Source: Eulemur rufifrons (lineage: Eukaryota; Chordata; Mammalia; Primates; Lemuridae). From it: DNA of 64,000 bases. Location of the stretch: the NCBI RefSeq assembly GCF_041146395.1, contig NC_090984.1, positions 82,967,114 through 83,031,113 of the forward strand, read 5' to 3'. Positions 1 through 11,998 of this stretch are shown here, one piece after another. Under the pieces are notes generated by a model, which had not been told where the DNA came from, did no database searches, and was given only the letters and a program-made list of their open reading frames with translations. How positions within the stretch are numbered: position 1 is the first letter of the stretch; each line of letters begins with the position of its first letter. The position numbers and the translations under genes were made by a program.

Positions 1-3000
1 TCTACAGTGAATTCCAGGAAGTTACCTTTGAACTAACCTTTAGACTATAAATCATTAACTTCCTTTCAGTAATGCTACAATAAATATATGTAATGATAGT
101 TTTTCTTCCTTTCACTGTTGGCACCATCTCCCTGTAACATTCAATAACAGAGGCAAAGGAGCCAAAGGCGGCTCCAAAGACTTTTTCAACTAAGAAACAC
201 ATTTGGTCTTGTCTAATCAGAGCCCCACTATCTAGAATACCCAATTATTCAGACATTTTCTTTACGTCCTACTTTTATAAATATAAGAGAAAAAATAAGA
301 AAAATATTATCTGGGGTTTTGAAACAACACATAAAAAAAGAAAATCTAAATTCGTCAGGCATATCAGCATAAACAATTCAGTCCCCTCCATTCTCCACCT
401 GGTACTATGACGATTAATGTCCATAATCATATTTTTCAAAACTGTAAAATCCTGATACTTCAAACAAAAGCCATTTGTATTCCGTTTATTTAATGAAATC
501 AGCACATGCCAACAATAGCAAGTCACTTCCCCCACCCCCTAAAAAGAAACTGAGAAATGAATTGTTAAAACTAATGCTCAATGGATGAGATAAGCTCTCT
601 TAAAAGGAAGTCTTCTAGAGTAAGAGGAGGATAAACAAAGGGCGTAGGTCTGATCAAGGCTTGGCTGAAAACAAAACAGTAGTCACATTCATAATGATGA
701 ACAGAAAATGTTTTTAAATGTGTGAATAGAAAAAACAACAAGAGGGGACAGAATTTCATCAATTTGGTACAGCCTATGGCAGAAACAAATCAGCCTGGGA
801 AACCAGAGATCTGGAGCCCTAACTGTGATGGGACTGGCCTGGGGACGGGGGTAGCTTCTCACCTGGCCCCCCAACGCCCCAGATGAAACCCTTGTAGGCT
901 TCTCCACACCACCTGTATTCTGACTACACTCTCACTGAGCCACCTTCTCATAACCAAGGTGCTATCTCAGGTCCCACTAAGCAGACACATTGGACACTAG
1001 ACATAGCCCCTTCTGTTCGCTGAAGAAGAATCTCTTACGTCATAATTAGCAAAGTAACATTCTGCTTATCCTCTGCCTGTGGGAAGTTTAGTTTACATAC
1101 ATCAGTTCCTTGGAGTCCAAAAAACTTCTGAATGCTCAACACAGCCAAGTCTAACACCACCCAGAGAGGCCCTGCCTGGTGAGTAGCTGGGTGCCTTCAT
1201 TTCACCTACACAGGCAGGAAGGTAGGTGTAAATTCATCTGCAAGGATAGACAACAACAAGGTGTTCCAGTTAGCGCCTCAGTTATCCTAAAATAAGCCAA
1301 CACTGTCATATTTAATTATTCTCAAGGTTGGCTCCATCTCTCCAAAAGGACAACTCAAGTGCCCAGGGGGGGAGAGGCTGGTGAGCATCCAATTCCTTGG
1401 GCCTGGCAGAGGCCGTAAAACTGGCTGTGAAACCAAAGCCGTAAAAATTAGCATCCAGCCAAATGCAGGAAATTAAAGCTATTCACAATACGTGCGCTAA
1501 AAGTACTTCTAATGGCAACAGGAACCCCAAGCAATGACAGGAAGCAGGAATTCCTGAGACACAAGGCCTATTTCTAGAACCCATGGAGCGGTTTCTTAGG
1601 CTTATTTTTGAACTAAGAGAGAGGGGATTCCCCAGAGCTATGGTCCCCTGATGTTCTTGGAACCCACGGCCGGCCCGAGGACAGCCTGCCCACAGCTGTG
1701 CTGCCACCGCTGCAGACTCTAAGGTTTTGGGTAGACGGTAACTGCTAAAACTGACCAACCTGGAGGAGAAGGCCCTGAAGAGACTGAAGGCATCACAAGT
1801 GAGAAATCCCCGTCCGCAAAAAGCTAGAGAAGGTGAAGGCTCCTGCCTCGCAGGCCACGACTCCTCGGAGGGCCTCACACCGTGACGGAAAATGAACGTC
1901 CAGTCGCCCCAGGGCCTCTCCTCGGGAGCACAAGCCCTGACGGGGTTGTGGGGAGCCACAGCTTCTGCCTAAAGAGGGAGTCGTCTTTTCTACTTCACAG
2001 GATATCATGCATCGAGGGAGAAAATCTGGACAGACTTTCAGCCCCTCAGCAAGGGAGGAGCTTTCCTCATCGTACCACTGGGGCAGGGGCCACTGACTCT
2101 GCTTAGCAGCCACGGGCAGGGGTCTGCAAGGACCGACAGAGACTGAGGGTAAGATGACACTGTTCAAGGAGTAGCAGAGTCCCTTTATCGTTCAGGTAAT
2201 GAAAGGTACCTCACTCCCAGCACAGTTTTCTCTCTTAAGCTGGTAACGAACCAGTTTGGAAGATGTGTTTAAAATCCTCCATTTTAAGGTCATGCTTTGG
2301 GGCTTCAACATCCTTCCCAGGGCCCTAATTCTGAGCAAAACCAGCTGGAGCCGCTTGAAAACAAACCCAACCTCTGGACTCCAGTTCCCCCACCCCCCAC
2401 CGCACACTTGCCTTTGAGCCCAGTGAAATTCCCTGGTGCCGATTAACTTCAGCCCCGCCCTGGACCCCAACAAAGGTTTCGGCCCACAGGAGCCCCCATC
2501 TCTCTGCTCCCTGTTCAGAGTTGAGCACCCTGGTGGCTATACCCCTGTGCGGTGTGTGATGACCCCACCCCAAACCTGAGTGTAATAAACTTCCTTTCAA
2601 GCCTCATTTTCATCTCCTGTGACTGTACCAATTTTACCATACCATGCCCACCATCTATGCTCTTAGAGCATAAAGCCTGAGAAAGAATAACGTCAGTACC
2701 TTCCTTCAGCCCCCTCCTGAGTGATGACATCCCATCATTACAGATCAACACTCATCTATAGCCCAGCTTCCTCAGCTCACACTTACTCCTCCCCTGGGAA
2801 GGCCCCAATGCAAGACAATCTGCTTTTGCACCTGGCAAAGTCACCAAGATCCATAAGGACAGATTTGCCTGAGAAATACCCAGTTTGCACCAATACAAAG
2901 GTTGAAATGACTCCAGATTGAGGGAAACCAGAGAAGACCTAACTCTACTTGGATAAAAGCCTCCTGCTAGTGACTCAGACCACACTGAGAACCCAAATCC

Positions 3001-3345
3001 AAGTGCAGCCTCACCAGAGAGCCTGGGTTTTAACAAACTGTGCCTGGAGAAAAACCCACACACTTTGTTATTTTTAGTTTGATGGAGTAAAAGAGTGTGT
3101 GTGCTTCAAGAATGCACATTTCCCACAAAATAGAGCCTCCATCAAATATCCTTTGGTGACTGAAACACACATGCACTATGGAATACCTTTAAATATATGT
3201 GCGCACACACACAGTAATGTATTTATTCTCCAAGTTACCTTCATGATTAGCCTAGCCTGATGTACCCATGGGTCTTTAGAAAAATGGCTTGTTTTCTACT
3301 GCCCCACAATCTGAAAGTTTGGAAGGCAACCACGTGGTAACTGGC

Positions 3346-3833
3346 TGTGGCAGGCAGCCTCTGACTCCTGCCTGGTGGTATTGATGGTCTTGTGTAATCC
3401 CCTCCCCTCTAGTAACTTGCTTTTATCTAATACGATAAAGTCACATTGGGGGGATGTCATTTTTGTGATGCCAACTTCTATCTTGCTAGCAGACTTTCTA
3501 GCTGGCTTTAATAAAGTAAGCTGTCATGTTAGAGAGGCACATATGGCAAGAAACTGAAGGCAGGCAATGACCAGTAAGAACTGAGGCTCTCAGTCCAACA
3601 GTCCTCAAAGAACTGACTCCTGTCCATAACCCCGAGAGGATCTTTCCACAGTTAAGCCTTCAGATGAGACCACAGACCTGCCTGTCTCCTTGACTGAAGG
3701 CTCGTGAGAGATCCTGAAGCAGGGACCCAGCTAAGCCATTCCCAGGCCCCGACCCACTGAATAGTACATGTGTATTGTTTTAAGCTGCTACATTTGGGGG
3801 TAATTTGTTATACAGCAATAGATAACTAATGCA
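3346..3833 (+). mobile_element. MaLR-type LTR (MLT1-like), solo
   Basis: It begins TGTGGCAGGCAG and ends with the typical 'ttgttttaagctgctacatt', 'gtaatttgttatacagcaat', 'agataactaatgca' series. It is bounded by ctggc/ctgca, a weak match for a 5-bp target duplication. The internal text 'cttgctagcagac' and 'gatcctgaagcag', 'gacccagctaagcc' is shared with the element at 45804-46210. The subfamily name is uncertain. Confidence 0.7.
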
Positions 3834-4410
3834 CTGCAGAAGCACCTGATGGGTTTGTGAGCTCCAGAGAGAATCCTAAAAGCAGAGAACCAGAGATAAA
3901 ACAGGGACTACTGAAAATGACAGAAATGAGAGGGCCTCCACAAAGAGTGGCAATACTCTAAAATTCCCAACATAAAAAAATAGCTCATTTCAGGGTCCTT
4001 ATGTGACCCCCAGAAGGTAACCAAAGTCTTACAGGGCAAGTGGAAGCAAAAAGAAGGGAGAGAGAATGATTCTAGAAAGGATTAGAACAAGCAGTATCTT
4101 ACCTAAATTAACATCCTGATTATTAATACCTATCACATCAAGGCTGCAATTAATTTTAACTTCTTTGTTTGAAACTAAAGAGCTAAAGAATTAAATACCT
4201 TCAAAGCACCACCTCTGCTGACCTGAGCAGCCAGATGTTTAAATATGAAATTCTACAGATACGATTTTTTTCTGCATTCTCATTTCTTAGAGCTGGTAGT
4301 GAGCTAAATCAAACTGAATAAGTTCCACAAAGGTGGAAAAAGCATTATTCCCACTGTCAGGCTTGTGGACCTCACCCTGACTCCATACCCATACAGGGGC
4401 TCCCCTGTCT

Positions 4411-5145
4411 ATAACAGGGGGAGCTCTTTGGTTGGTCAAGCATCTGTGAATGACAAATCTACCTCATCCTAATTTGGGAAATACTTGAGCTTTATCTAGG
4501 GCTGGGGGTGCTTATTAAAGAGGTTCATAGTCTTGTTACGTGACTGGGCCAACTATCAAGATACACAGGAATCCCAGCTGAGGGTTACCACCTGTCTTAG
4601 TTCGCTTTCTGTTGCTTACAACAGAATACCTAAAACTGAGAAGTATCTAAAGAAAAAGAATTTGTTTCTTATAGTCTGGAGGCCAAGAAGTCCAAGGTTA
4701 AAGGGCCACATGTGGTGAGGGCCTTCTTGCTGGTGGGGACTCTCTGCAGAGTCCTGAGGTGGTGCAGGGCATCACATGGCTGGGGGCCGAGTGTGCTAGC
4801 TCAGGTCTCTCTTCCTCCTCTTATAGAGCCCAGTCTACTCCCATGATAACCCATTAATCCATCAATCCATGAATGGAATAACCCATTCGTGAGAGCAGAG
4901 CCCTCGTGACCCAATCACCTCCTAAAGGTCCCACCTCTCAATACTGCCACGCTGGGGGTTAAATTTCAACATGAGTTTTAGCAGGGGACAAATATTCAAA
5001 TAATCCTTCCATAACTCAACTCCAAAAATATTTAGGAAGAAAAAAGGGCTGTACTGAACCACAGCTTTGGATCACTTCAACATAAATTATGTTTCTGAGG
5101 AAACCACACAGCAGAGCTTCTGCACGGCAGGAAACATTGAGAACT
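4411..5145 (+). repeat. Direct repeat copy A (split by the MST LTR)
   Basis: Flanks 4411-4592 and 5006-5145 align with 6912-7240 at roughly 80-88% identity, counted by eye. Shared landmarks are 'gacaaatctacctcat' versus 'tacaaatctacctcat', 'gttcatagtcttgttacgtg' and 'aaaaatatttagg'. No known repeat family was recognised. Confidence 0.85.
4593..5005 (-). mobile_element. MST-type MaLR solo LTR, inserted in direct-repeat copy A
   Basis: Reverse orientation. It starts tgtcttagttcgctttctgt, runs through 'gagggccttcttgctggtgg' and 'ggactctctgcagagtcc', and ends near 'aggggacaaatattcaaa'. It is the same family as the copy at 40035-40446. The right border is blurred by divergence. Confidence 0.85.
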
Positions 5146-6324
5146 GGGATCAGGCGGCACCACATAGCCTGCCCCGTCCGGAGAGGAGCAGAGGGCTGGG
5201 CTGCCATCACGCGTTTGTCCCGTCAGTGGGACATGTCCTCAGCCTGCTGAAACCTGAGGAAAGGGGGAGAAGACTGAGAATGGAACATCTGGTGAGGAGG
5301 AGGAGCCCACGCTCTTCACATCTGCTACGATGCTCCCTGGAGTTCCCAGGCTGTTCTCAGCAACCAGCGCGGTGGGCCCCGGTGGTGGCGGCGGCAGAAG
5401 CAGACGGCAACTCAAGGAGAGCAGAGCCTGCCTTTTATGTTTCTATGCCCCACACAGGCCCTGTCTCATTCCAAACACCTTTCCCACCATGCTCTCATCC
5501 CCACGGTCTCAGGTTCCCATAACTGTGTGCAGGGCTGACGTGAAACTGAGTTTCAAGCTGATCACATGCCACTGGGTAAGTTCAGAAAATCTTTCATGGT
5601 TTATGTAGATTTACTGAATAATCTCTATATTAAAGAACTACTAACCCTAGTTTCACGAACGTTTATACCCAGAGAGTTATAGCTAGTCTTTAATTCATAC
5701 CCACACATATTCTAAGCTAAATTTGCATGGTTAGTCCTGAATTTTGGTTTAGTGGTTTTATAAAATACTGTACGGAGTCTTAAAGACAGATTTCTGAGAG
5801 AAAAGTTTTGATGAATCAGGTATGCATAATATCTGTTTTATCTGTGGAATTCTTTCTTTTCTTCTCTCTTTTGAGAGAAGATAGGGAAAAAGGAAAGAGA
5901 AAGAATCATACGTGTGTTTAGAGATTGCATTGCAGAACAGCACAACTAAAAGCGCCGAGTTAAGCCACTACCACAGAGGCTGAAGGATGGAGACTTCCCG
6001 ACAGGAGCGCGCGCACCTCCCCGCTGAGTTCCCAGCCTGCACTCGCTCCCTGGGACTGAAGGTCACAAGCTGGCAGGGCTCTGCGGTACTCCAGGAACGT
6101 CTCCATACAGGCCAACCACACGCGCTGCCAGCCTTGTCCAAGGCAAATCACCCTCAGTGCCCCTTTCAGACTCAAAGGTCACCTTTTCTCTTCCTCTTTT
6201 GGCAACTGCGAGGATGTCTGAGTCAAAGGAAGGGAGAGGCCCTTTCTGGGAGAGGCCCGGTCTATGTGAAGGTGTGGATCCTAGGCTGCTTTCAGTCTGC
6301 TGAGGCTGACCCGCAGGTACTCAC

Positions 6325-6468
6325 CGGAACACTGGTGCCCGGTGCCCATGTACCCAGGCAGGCAGGCGCAGCTGAACGTGCTGCCTCCGTGGTGAATGCA
6401 CCGGGCCTGCCCAGCCGGCGCGCAGGTGTGACTGCCATCCTCGCAGGGGTTGGGAGGCGGGGCGATCA
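6325..6468 (-). CDS. NID2: NID2 exon 11: EGF-like module 4, last exon in the window
   Basis: It encodes [20 protein letters not shown], then [19 protein letters not shown] and YMGTGHQCS, residues 873-920, plus one base of codon 921. Six cysteines. The turn that is usually G-D-G reads G-T-G here. The acceptor is cttctcttttcag/TGATCG and the donor GTTCCG/gtgagt; phase 1-1, 144 bases. The next exon (a D-V-D-E-C calcium-binding module in the family) is beyond base 1. Two copies of a diverged direct repeat lie on either side of this exon. Confidence 0.96.
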
Positions 6469-7304
6469 CTGAAAAGAGAAGCAAGGATTTCAGGCCTGTG
6501 AAGGATGAGCCTCACTCCTCACAGCGCGCCCGGGGCCTGTGAGGGATGCAGGTTCTCGGGCCCCACCCCAGAGCCAGTGGGCCACAATCTGAATTCTAGC
6601 GAGATTAGCTGGTTCACACACATACTAAAGTTCGAGAAGTGCTGATAGGGGTTTGTGGTTAAAATATTAAGCATGAACATCCCAAACAGTCCTTGATTAA
6701 AGTTTATAATACTCCAAAGCAATTGCCAAACACACAAACACACACACACACAGTTTCTCTTATCACTGCTACTTTTTGATGCCACTGGATTATAGAGTGT
6801 ATTTTTTCTATCATCATCTAGTTCTATCAATGGAATGACTTTGGAATTCTAGTTCTTTTGGATCCATGTTTAGAGCTGAAGCATTTTCTGGGACCCTACT
6901 TATTAGAGACAGAGGTCTTTTGCTGGACAAGTGGCATAAGCACCTGTGATTTACAAATCTACCTCATTCTAATTTGAGAACTACTTGAGCTGTATCTAGA
7001 GCTGGGAGTGTTTACTAGAGGTTCATAGTCTTGTTACGTGACTGGATCAACTACCAAGACACACAGGAATCCCAACTGAGCCGAACATCCTTGAATGATA
7101 CCACCAAAAATATTTAGGGGGAAACAAAACAAACAGGGCTGAAACTAAGCCGTAGCTTTGGGTTATTTCTATGTAAATTGTGTTTTTGAGGAAACCACAT
7201 TCCAGAGCTGCTTTATAACAGACATGGAAACATGAATGGGTTAGGGATAAAGAGTAAGATTCAGCACCATTTTGGCCACAAAGAGAAATGATTCTGGTAC
7301 TCAC
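6469..7304 (-). other. NID2 intron 10
   Basis: 836 bases. It holds a short CA microsatellite (about 6727-6753) and direct-repeat copy B. No other gene or exon is visible. Confidence 0.9.
6912..7240 (+). repeat. Direct repeat copy B, in intron 10
   Basis: Uninterrupted partner of copy A, same orientation, lying between exons 11 and 10. Its right end is about 65 bases from the donor side of exon 10. Confidence 0.85.
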
Positions 7305-7433
7305 AGATGCAAGTGTGCTGGTCATCTGCAAACTCATAACCGCTCCGGCACTCACACCTGTAGCTCCCAGGCAAGTTGACACATACAGAGTTGGGGCCAC
7401 AGCGATGGAAGCCAGTTGCACATTCATTTACAT
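7305..7433 (-). CDS. NID2: NID2 exon 10: calcium-binding EGF-like module 3
   Basis: It encodes [18 protein letters not shown], then [14 protein letters not shown] and [11 protein letters not shown], residues 830-872. The start DVNEC, the Asn in VCVN and the aromatic in SYRC fit the calcium-binding EGF consensus. Six cysteines. The acceptor is ttttttcttag/ATGTAA and the donor GCATCT/gtgagt; phase 1-1, 129 bases. Calcium should stiffen the rod at this point. Confidence 0.96.
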
Positions 7434-8139
7434 CTAAGAAAAAATAAGAACAGAAAGGTGCTGCTTAAGTCAAGGATCCCAGAAGTGAAGGTCTGAAAAC
7501 CTCAATGTTTTCTAACCACTACGATGATCCAATGGGACTGATGGTTGGTGCACTAAACATGAGTCGAAACAGACTTTCTAAACATCAGGTATGAATGCAC
7601 ATTGCGGATGATAAATAAAAATCTATTTCAAGTCATTCATGCGTAAGCCATGGGAGGCAATTTTTGAATGAATAGTCTAAGAATTCTTTAAGTCTTTTAA
7701 AAATAATGGATACTTAGAAGAAAAATACACTAACAATTTCTTTAAAATATAAACAAATTTCTATTGCTGCTTTTTGGGCTATAATAGATAAAAGAAACAC
7801 AATGTCTGAATTTAAACAAAACCAGAAATCATGCTTTTTAGTAAATCTAAGAACTACTTAATACAGGCTCAAAATTAGAAAACTCAAAATATCCAGGAAT
7901 TGCAATAGTTGTTTGTTTTTTTTTTTTCCACAGCTCTAGCCCAAGATGCCCCTTCTTTCAAACCTAACTAGGCCATGCTTTAGTTTTTAAATAACTGCAT
8001 TCAGATTAATAGCTGCTAAAATCACGGATCAATGGAGATCATAGAGATGGTAGATGCTCGTCTCCTATAATGACATGTTGCTGGGGAGGGCAAAGTGCAA
8101 ACCAGGGCTACCTGAAAGACACAGAGATACGGCTCTTAC
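7434..8139 (-). other. NID2 intron 9
   Basis: 706 bases, AT-rich, with a T-run near 7914-7928. I recognise no element and no exon. Confidence 0.9.
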
Positions 8140-8283
8140 CCACACAACTCCGTCCGTCGCCCTGGTATCCAGATGCACACTCGCAGGTGTAATCTACACC
8201 TGTCCCCGGATGGCACCGGGCTGTTGTGTCACATGTGTGGCTCCCATCATAGCAAGGATTCACTGGAGCAGGGTCTGAGTCCT
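8140..8283 (-). CDS. NID2: NID2 exon 9: EGF-like module 2
   Basis: It encodes [18 protein letters not shown], then [20 protein letters not shown] and YQGDGRSCV, residues 782-829. It has six cysteines in the normal EGF spacing with the GYQGDG turn. The acceptor is ctacccatacag/AGGACT and the donor TGTGTGG/gtaaga; phase 1-1, 144 bases. It lacks the N-terminal D-x-D/N-E of calcium-binding EGF modules, unlike the next exon. Confidence 0.96.
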
Positions 8284-8974
8284 CTGTATGGGTAGAAAGG
8301 AAATAAAAGCATAATCTGGCTGTTGCTAAGAGAGTGACACAGAAGGAAGGAGACAGAAGAGTCCATGGAACTGACTGTGTGCTCGTCTGCTTTGTGGCAC
8401 ACCCGGAGGCCTTACTAAATCATAAATATCCAAAGCCAGGTGGGTCACCTGCTTCGCAGTTTTAAACTCCAGAACGGCTCCCCATTGCCTACCCTATAGA
8501 CAACTGGTACCTTTTCTTGCTTTCAATAGGTTTGGGCCTGGGAAATAAAAATGTCCAACACATCTTTTTATTTAGAAGTACTTTTTCTCTATCATCTCCT
8601 GAGATCCTGAGAATAATTCTGTGTGGTGAGCTGTTGCCCCCATGATGGGTCATTTTCACATGAGGAAAGTGAGAAACATGGGAAAAACTGCCTGAGCTCA
8701 CAGAGTCAAGAAATGGTACCGCAAGGACTCAAATCCCAAACTTCTGTCTCTAAATTTGGCAATCTCTCACTAAAGTTCACTATTTTTATGGGTAAAATCT
8801 AATTAATAAAAGTATCTTGCTTTTTAAAGATTTCTAAACCAAGTAAACAGAATGATTTTCCCAGTATTTACTCTTCAGGAATAACCTTGCCATGGACCCA
8901 TCCACCCACTAGGTAGTGATGACTGAACATCTGAAATCTTCCCTAAAGAACTCTATTTCTAGATACAACGTAAT

Positions 8975-9215
8975 AGCTAATGCTCCTTGAGCATTTATTA
9001 ATATGTGCCAGGCACTGTTCTAAACTGTGTGCATATACTATTCCATTACATTCTCAGAACTGCATAGTGAAGAAGGCATTATAATCATCATTTTTCTGCA
9101 GCACAGAGAATCCAAGTAACCTGCCCAAGGTTTTACAGTCAGAAGAGGTGGATGGAGCTGAAATAAAATAAAAACCCAGACAATCTGGCTCCAAAGCTCA
9201 TGCTTTCCAGCACTT
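8975..9215 (-). mobile_element. MIR SINE, antisense
   Basis: It has the reverse MIR series: 'atttattaatatgtgccagg', 'cactgttctaaac', 'agagaatccaagtaacctgc', 'ccaaggttttacagtcag' and 'caatctggctccaaagctca'. Confidence 0.85.
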
Positions 9216-9837
9216 TGCTGCAGCCATCACCGAAAGAGCTTCACGAAGTTATCTAGTCTAAGCCAATGGCACAGAGAGGTTGGAAGGGGCCCCAGATGCT
9301 CAGATGGGATGAATCCATTAACTTTGGGCACTTCTGTGTACTTCTGATTCCTCAGGTGTGAAATAGAGATAAAAATGCTTATATCTGCCAGAACTGCTAA
9401 AAAAAATAAATAAATAAATTTTAGAGATCCAATATAATGCATTTGAAAGGAGGTTCCCATTGGCAGGTCTACCCAGCCTCCAGTGACTGCATTCCTCCTC
9501 CTTCCTCAGTGGGGCCACTGTTCATCCTCATTTGAGGTTGTCACTTTGTCTCAGTCCCTAGGAATTCTAATCGTAGATTCAAAAGATTTCAGGAGCCCCA
9601 ACTAAGCCTGTGAACCTTTACGTTGAGACATCTCTGCTACTAAGGGGGCTCAATCCAACTTATAACAATTGTCTTGTACTTCTGTGCCCGAGTCCCTGTC
9701 TTGATAGCCAGCTTAGTACATTCCAGGTCCCACCACCCTGCACTCCAGTCCCCTGGCTAACCCCAGACACCAGCACCATGGCACCCGCAGGCTGACCTCG
9801 GCAGCGCCACCTCCTGGATTCTCTAGCCTTCCGCTCT

Positions 9838-9891
9838 GTCTCACCCACATCTCCCCCCGCCCCCCCCGCCCCCCCCCCATGTGGGTGAGAC
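9838..9891. repeat. Perfect 13-bp inverted repeat around a 28-base C-tract
   Basis: The left arm gtctcacccacat (9838-9850) and right arm atgtgggtgagac (9879-9891) are exact reverse complements. The loop (9851-9878) is nearly pure C with two G interruptions, so the minus (transcribed-sense) strand is G-rich and could form a G-quadruplex. Confidence 0.95.
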
Positions 9892-11789
9892 CTGCCCAAG
9901 CGACTTCTACCCTAGACCCCAGGTGCTTGCTGCTGCCGCCTGCCCCGCAGACCAGACTCCCTCCCAGGGTGCAGGACAGCGGGCATCTCCCCAGCGCTCG
10001 CCCCCGCCCACGTTACGGCTCTTCCCATTTTCTCCGCTAGTCTGCCGTGAACTGGGATGTCTTGGCTGAGATACCCGTGCTTTCTGGTAAACTCCTGCCA
10101 TCCACTTTGTAAGTAACACCACAGCGTGGTCCTGTACCAGAAAATATTCCCCTATTATTGATGCCCACGTTATTGGCTGAAAACAAGGAGGGCTATGGGT
10201 TTATCCTTGGTTCACCTCAATGACGTCGGCTGGAGTAACAGAATCTTTGCCAAAACAGCGGCTGACAAACGCTTCCAACGCTTTGTCAGCATAAGCCTCG
10301 CTCCCCGAATCACGCAAACGACCTTGGGAGTCCCTCCCTCTGGACCCCTTGGCAGGCAGAAGCAGCACAGCACTGGGGCTGTGGTTGCCGAGTTAACTTG
10401 AGAATATAGACCAGGTCCCTGACTCAGGCCCCAGCACACGTAAGCCCAGAACAACAGGGTCATGTCCTCACTGAAGGCCCAGTGTGAGACAAGAACCTGA
10501 GTCTCCCCCTGTTATTTCTCCATTTTAGAAGATTCTCTACAAAATGCCTGGCATACCCCATCAAAGGAGGAAGTAATCCTCAAAATGTTTTAATTTATAA
10601 ATACTAATGCTTAGCCTTCTTATTGAGTACTTTCCAGCATCAAAATTTCACCATGGCACATTCCAGCAAAGATTAGCGAGTTCACATGGATGTCAAGAGC
10701 TTACCACTCTGCTAGGCATTAAAAAAAAAAAAAAAATGCAGCCCAAAAGTTGACTAGCAAACTTGGATAGGATACACTATCCTACCTGAAATTAAGAAAA
10801 TGTCCATAATTACATGATAACGATTTACAATGTAGTGCACTGACAGGACTGCCTATATAATTTGGAGAACCCGGTGCAAAAAAAAAAAAAAAAAGATGTG
10901 GAGCTCCTTGTTCAAAAATTAAAAATTTCATGACGACAACAGCAAAGCATTAAACCAAGCACGAAGCCTTCTGAGCATGGGCCCCTGTTCACTGAACTTG
11001 GCTTCCAAAAACGTTTTAAAAATACATTTCTAATACCATTTCACGATTCACTCTTTATGGCTTGTTAGCTTTTCTCCTATTATAGTCAGCAAAGAACAGC
11101 ATTATCCTTCTTAAGACATTTTGTGTTTCACCCTCACCCTCTTAAACTGTTAGACTCTGACAGAGGATCTGGAACTAATTTACTCATTTAATTAGGAGGG
11201 GAAGAGCGGTTTTCCTTAAAGGGACAGTCTGTTCAGCTTCACAGCACAGCCCTCTGCCCAAAGTCTCCCCACTTCTCCCAAAGGACCCCTCTATAGTGGA
11301 AGGACAGGAAGCATTTTGGGATCCTGCTCTGTGACCCCCACAAAAAAAGCCAACCCACACTTGAAGCTCAAACAGTCAGGGGCGGCACTGGCGGTCAGAG
11401 TGAGCAAGAGCTGCGGCCCTGGTTCCTCGCTGGGAGAGGCATGCTCAGCCTGCATCCTACCCTGGGAAACCCGGCTCCCACACTGGGTGGTCAGGTACAG
11501 GCAGCTGTGTTGTTTTACATGCATTCCAACCAGATAACAGCTCCCTCTGGAAAAAGTGAAAGACTCAAGATAGAGCTATGCACTGAGAGAGGAAAGAAAA
11601 GAGCTTTTCATTTTGGTGTTTCCTTTGTTTTCTTTTTCCTCATGTTTCTCCTATTCAGGTAGACTGTATAGTATTGCTTGGGGTGGCTGAAGTAGGGTTC
11701 AAACACACATTGCCTCTTTTTAGATTTGGTCTAAATGATGAGGCAAGTTACAAGGCCAGGGGAGTACACAGGGAACAGCAGGGCCGAGA

Positions 11790-11998
11790 AGGGTAAGAGT
11801 GTGGGCTCTGGAGCCAGTGCCCAGATGTGAGTCCCAGCTCATACCACTTATTGTGACCTCAGTCTTGTGAGCTGTAAAATGGGATAATAATATGCTTCCC
11901 CATTGGGTAAAGGTTGTTGCAGGGCTTAAATGAGTTAATTCACGGAAGGTATTTGGAACAATGCTTGGCAGCAAGTAAACCATCCTTTGCTATTATTA
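11790..11998 (+). mobile_element. MIR SINE, sense
   Basis: The series 'gtgggctctggagccag', 'gagctgtaaaatgggataat', 'gggcttaaatgagttaatt' and 'acaatgcttggcagcaagta' matches MIR. Confidence 0.85.

Larger units (their letters stand above)
1..6324 (-). other. NID2 intron 11 (partial)
   Basis: No exon was recognised here. I looked in particular for the next calcium-binding EGF exon and did not find it. The stretch holds two MaLR-type LTRs (about 3346-3833 and 4593-5005) and copy A of a local direct repeat. The parts at 1-3340 and 5150-6300 are mostly unique-looking sequence with small CA runs. Confidence 0.8.

Noticed and set aside
1..6324. Search for NID2 exon 12 (calcium-binding EGF) before the window edge
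   Set aside because: No minus-strand stretch with the expected DVDEC start, cysteine spacing and splice sites was found, so it probably lies outside.
5016..7427. Similar minus-strand peptides in the two direct-repeat copies (CGFLRNIIYVEV-like)
   Set aside because: The likeness follows from DNA identity of the repeat copies. There is no start, splice context or known domain to support coding.
10261..10290. Inverted repeat gctgacaaa/tttgtcagc with a 12-base loop
   Set aside because: Arms of nine bases are expected by chance at this scale; no terminator or gene context in a mammalian intron.
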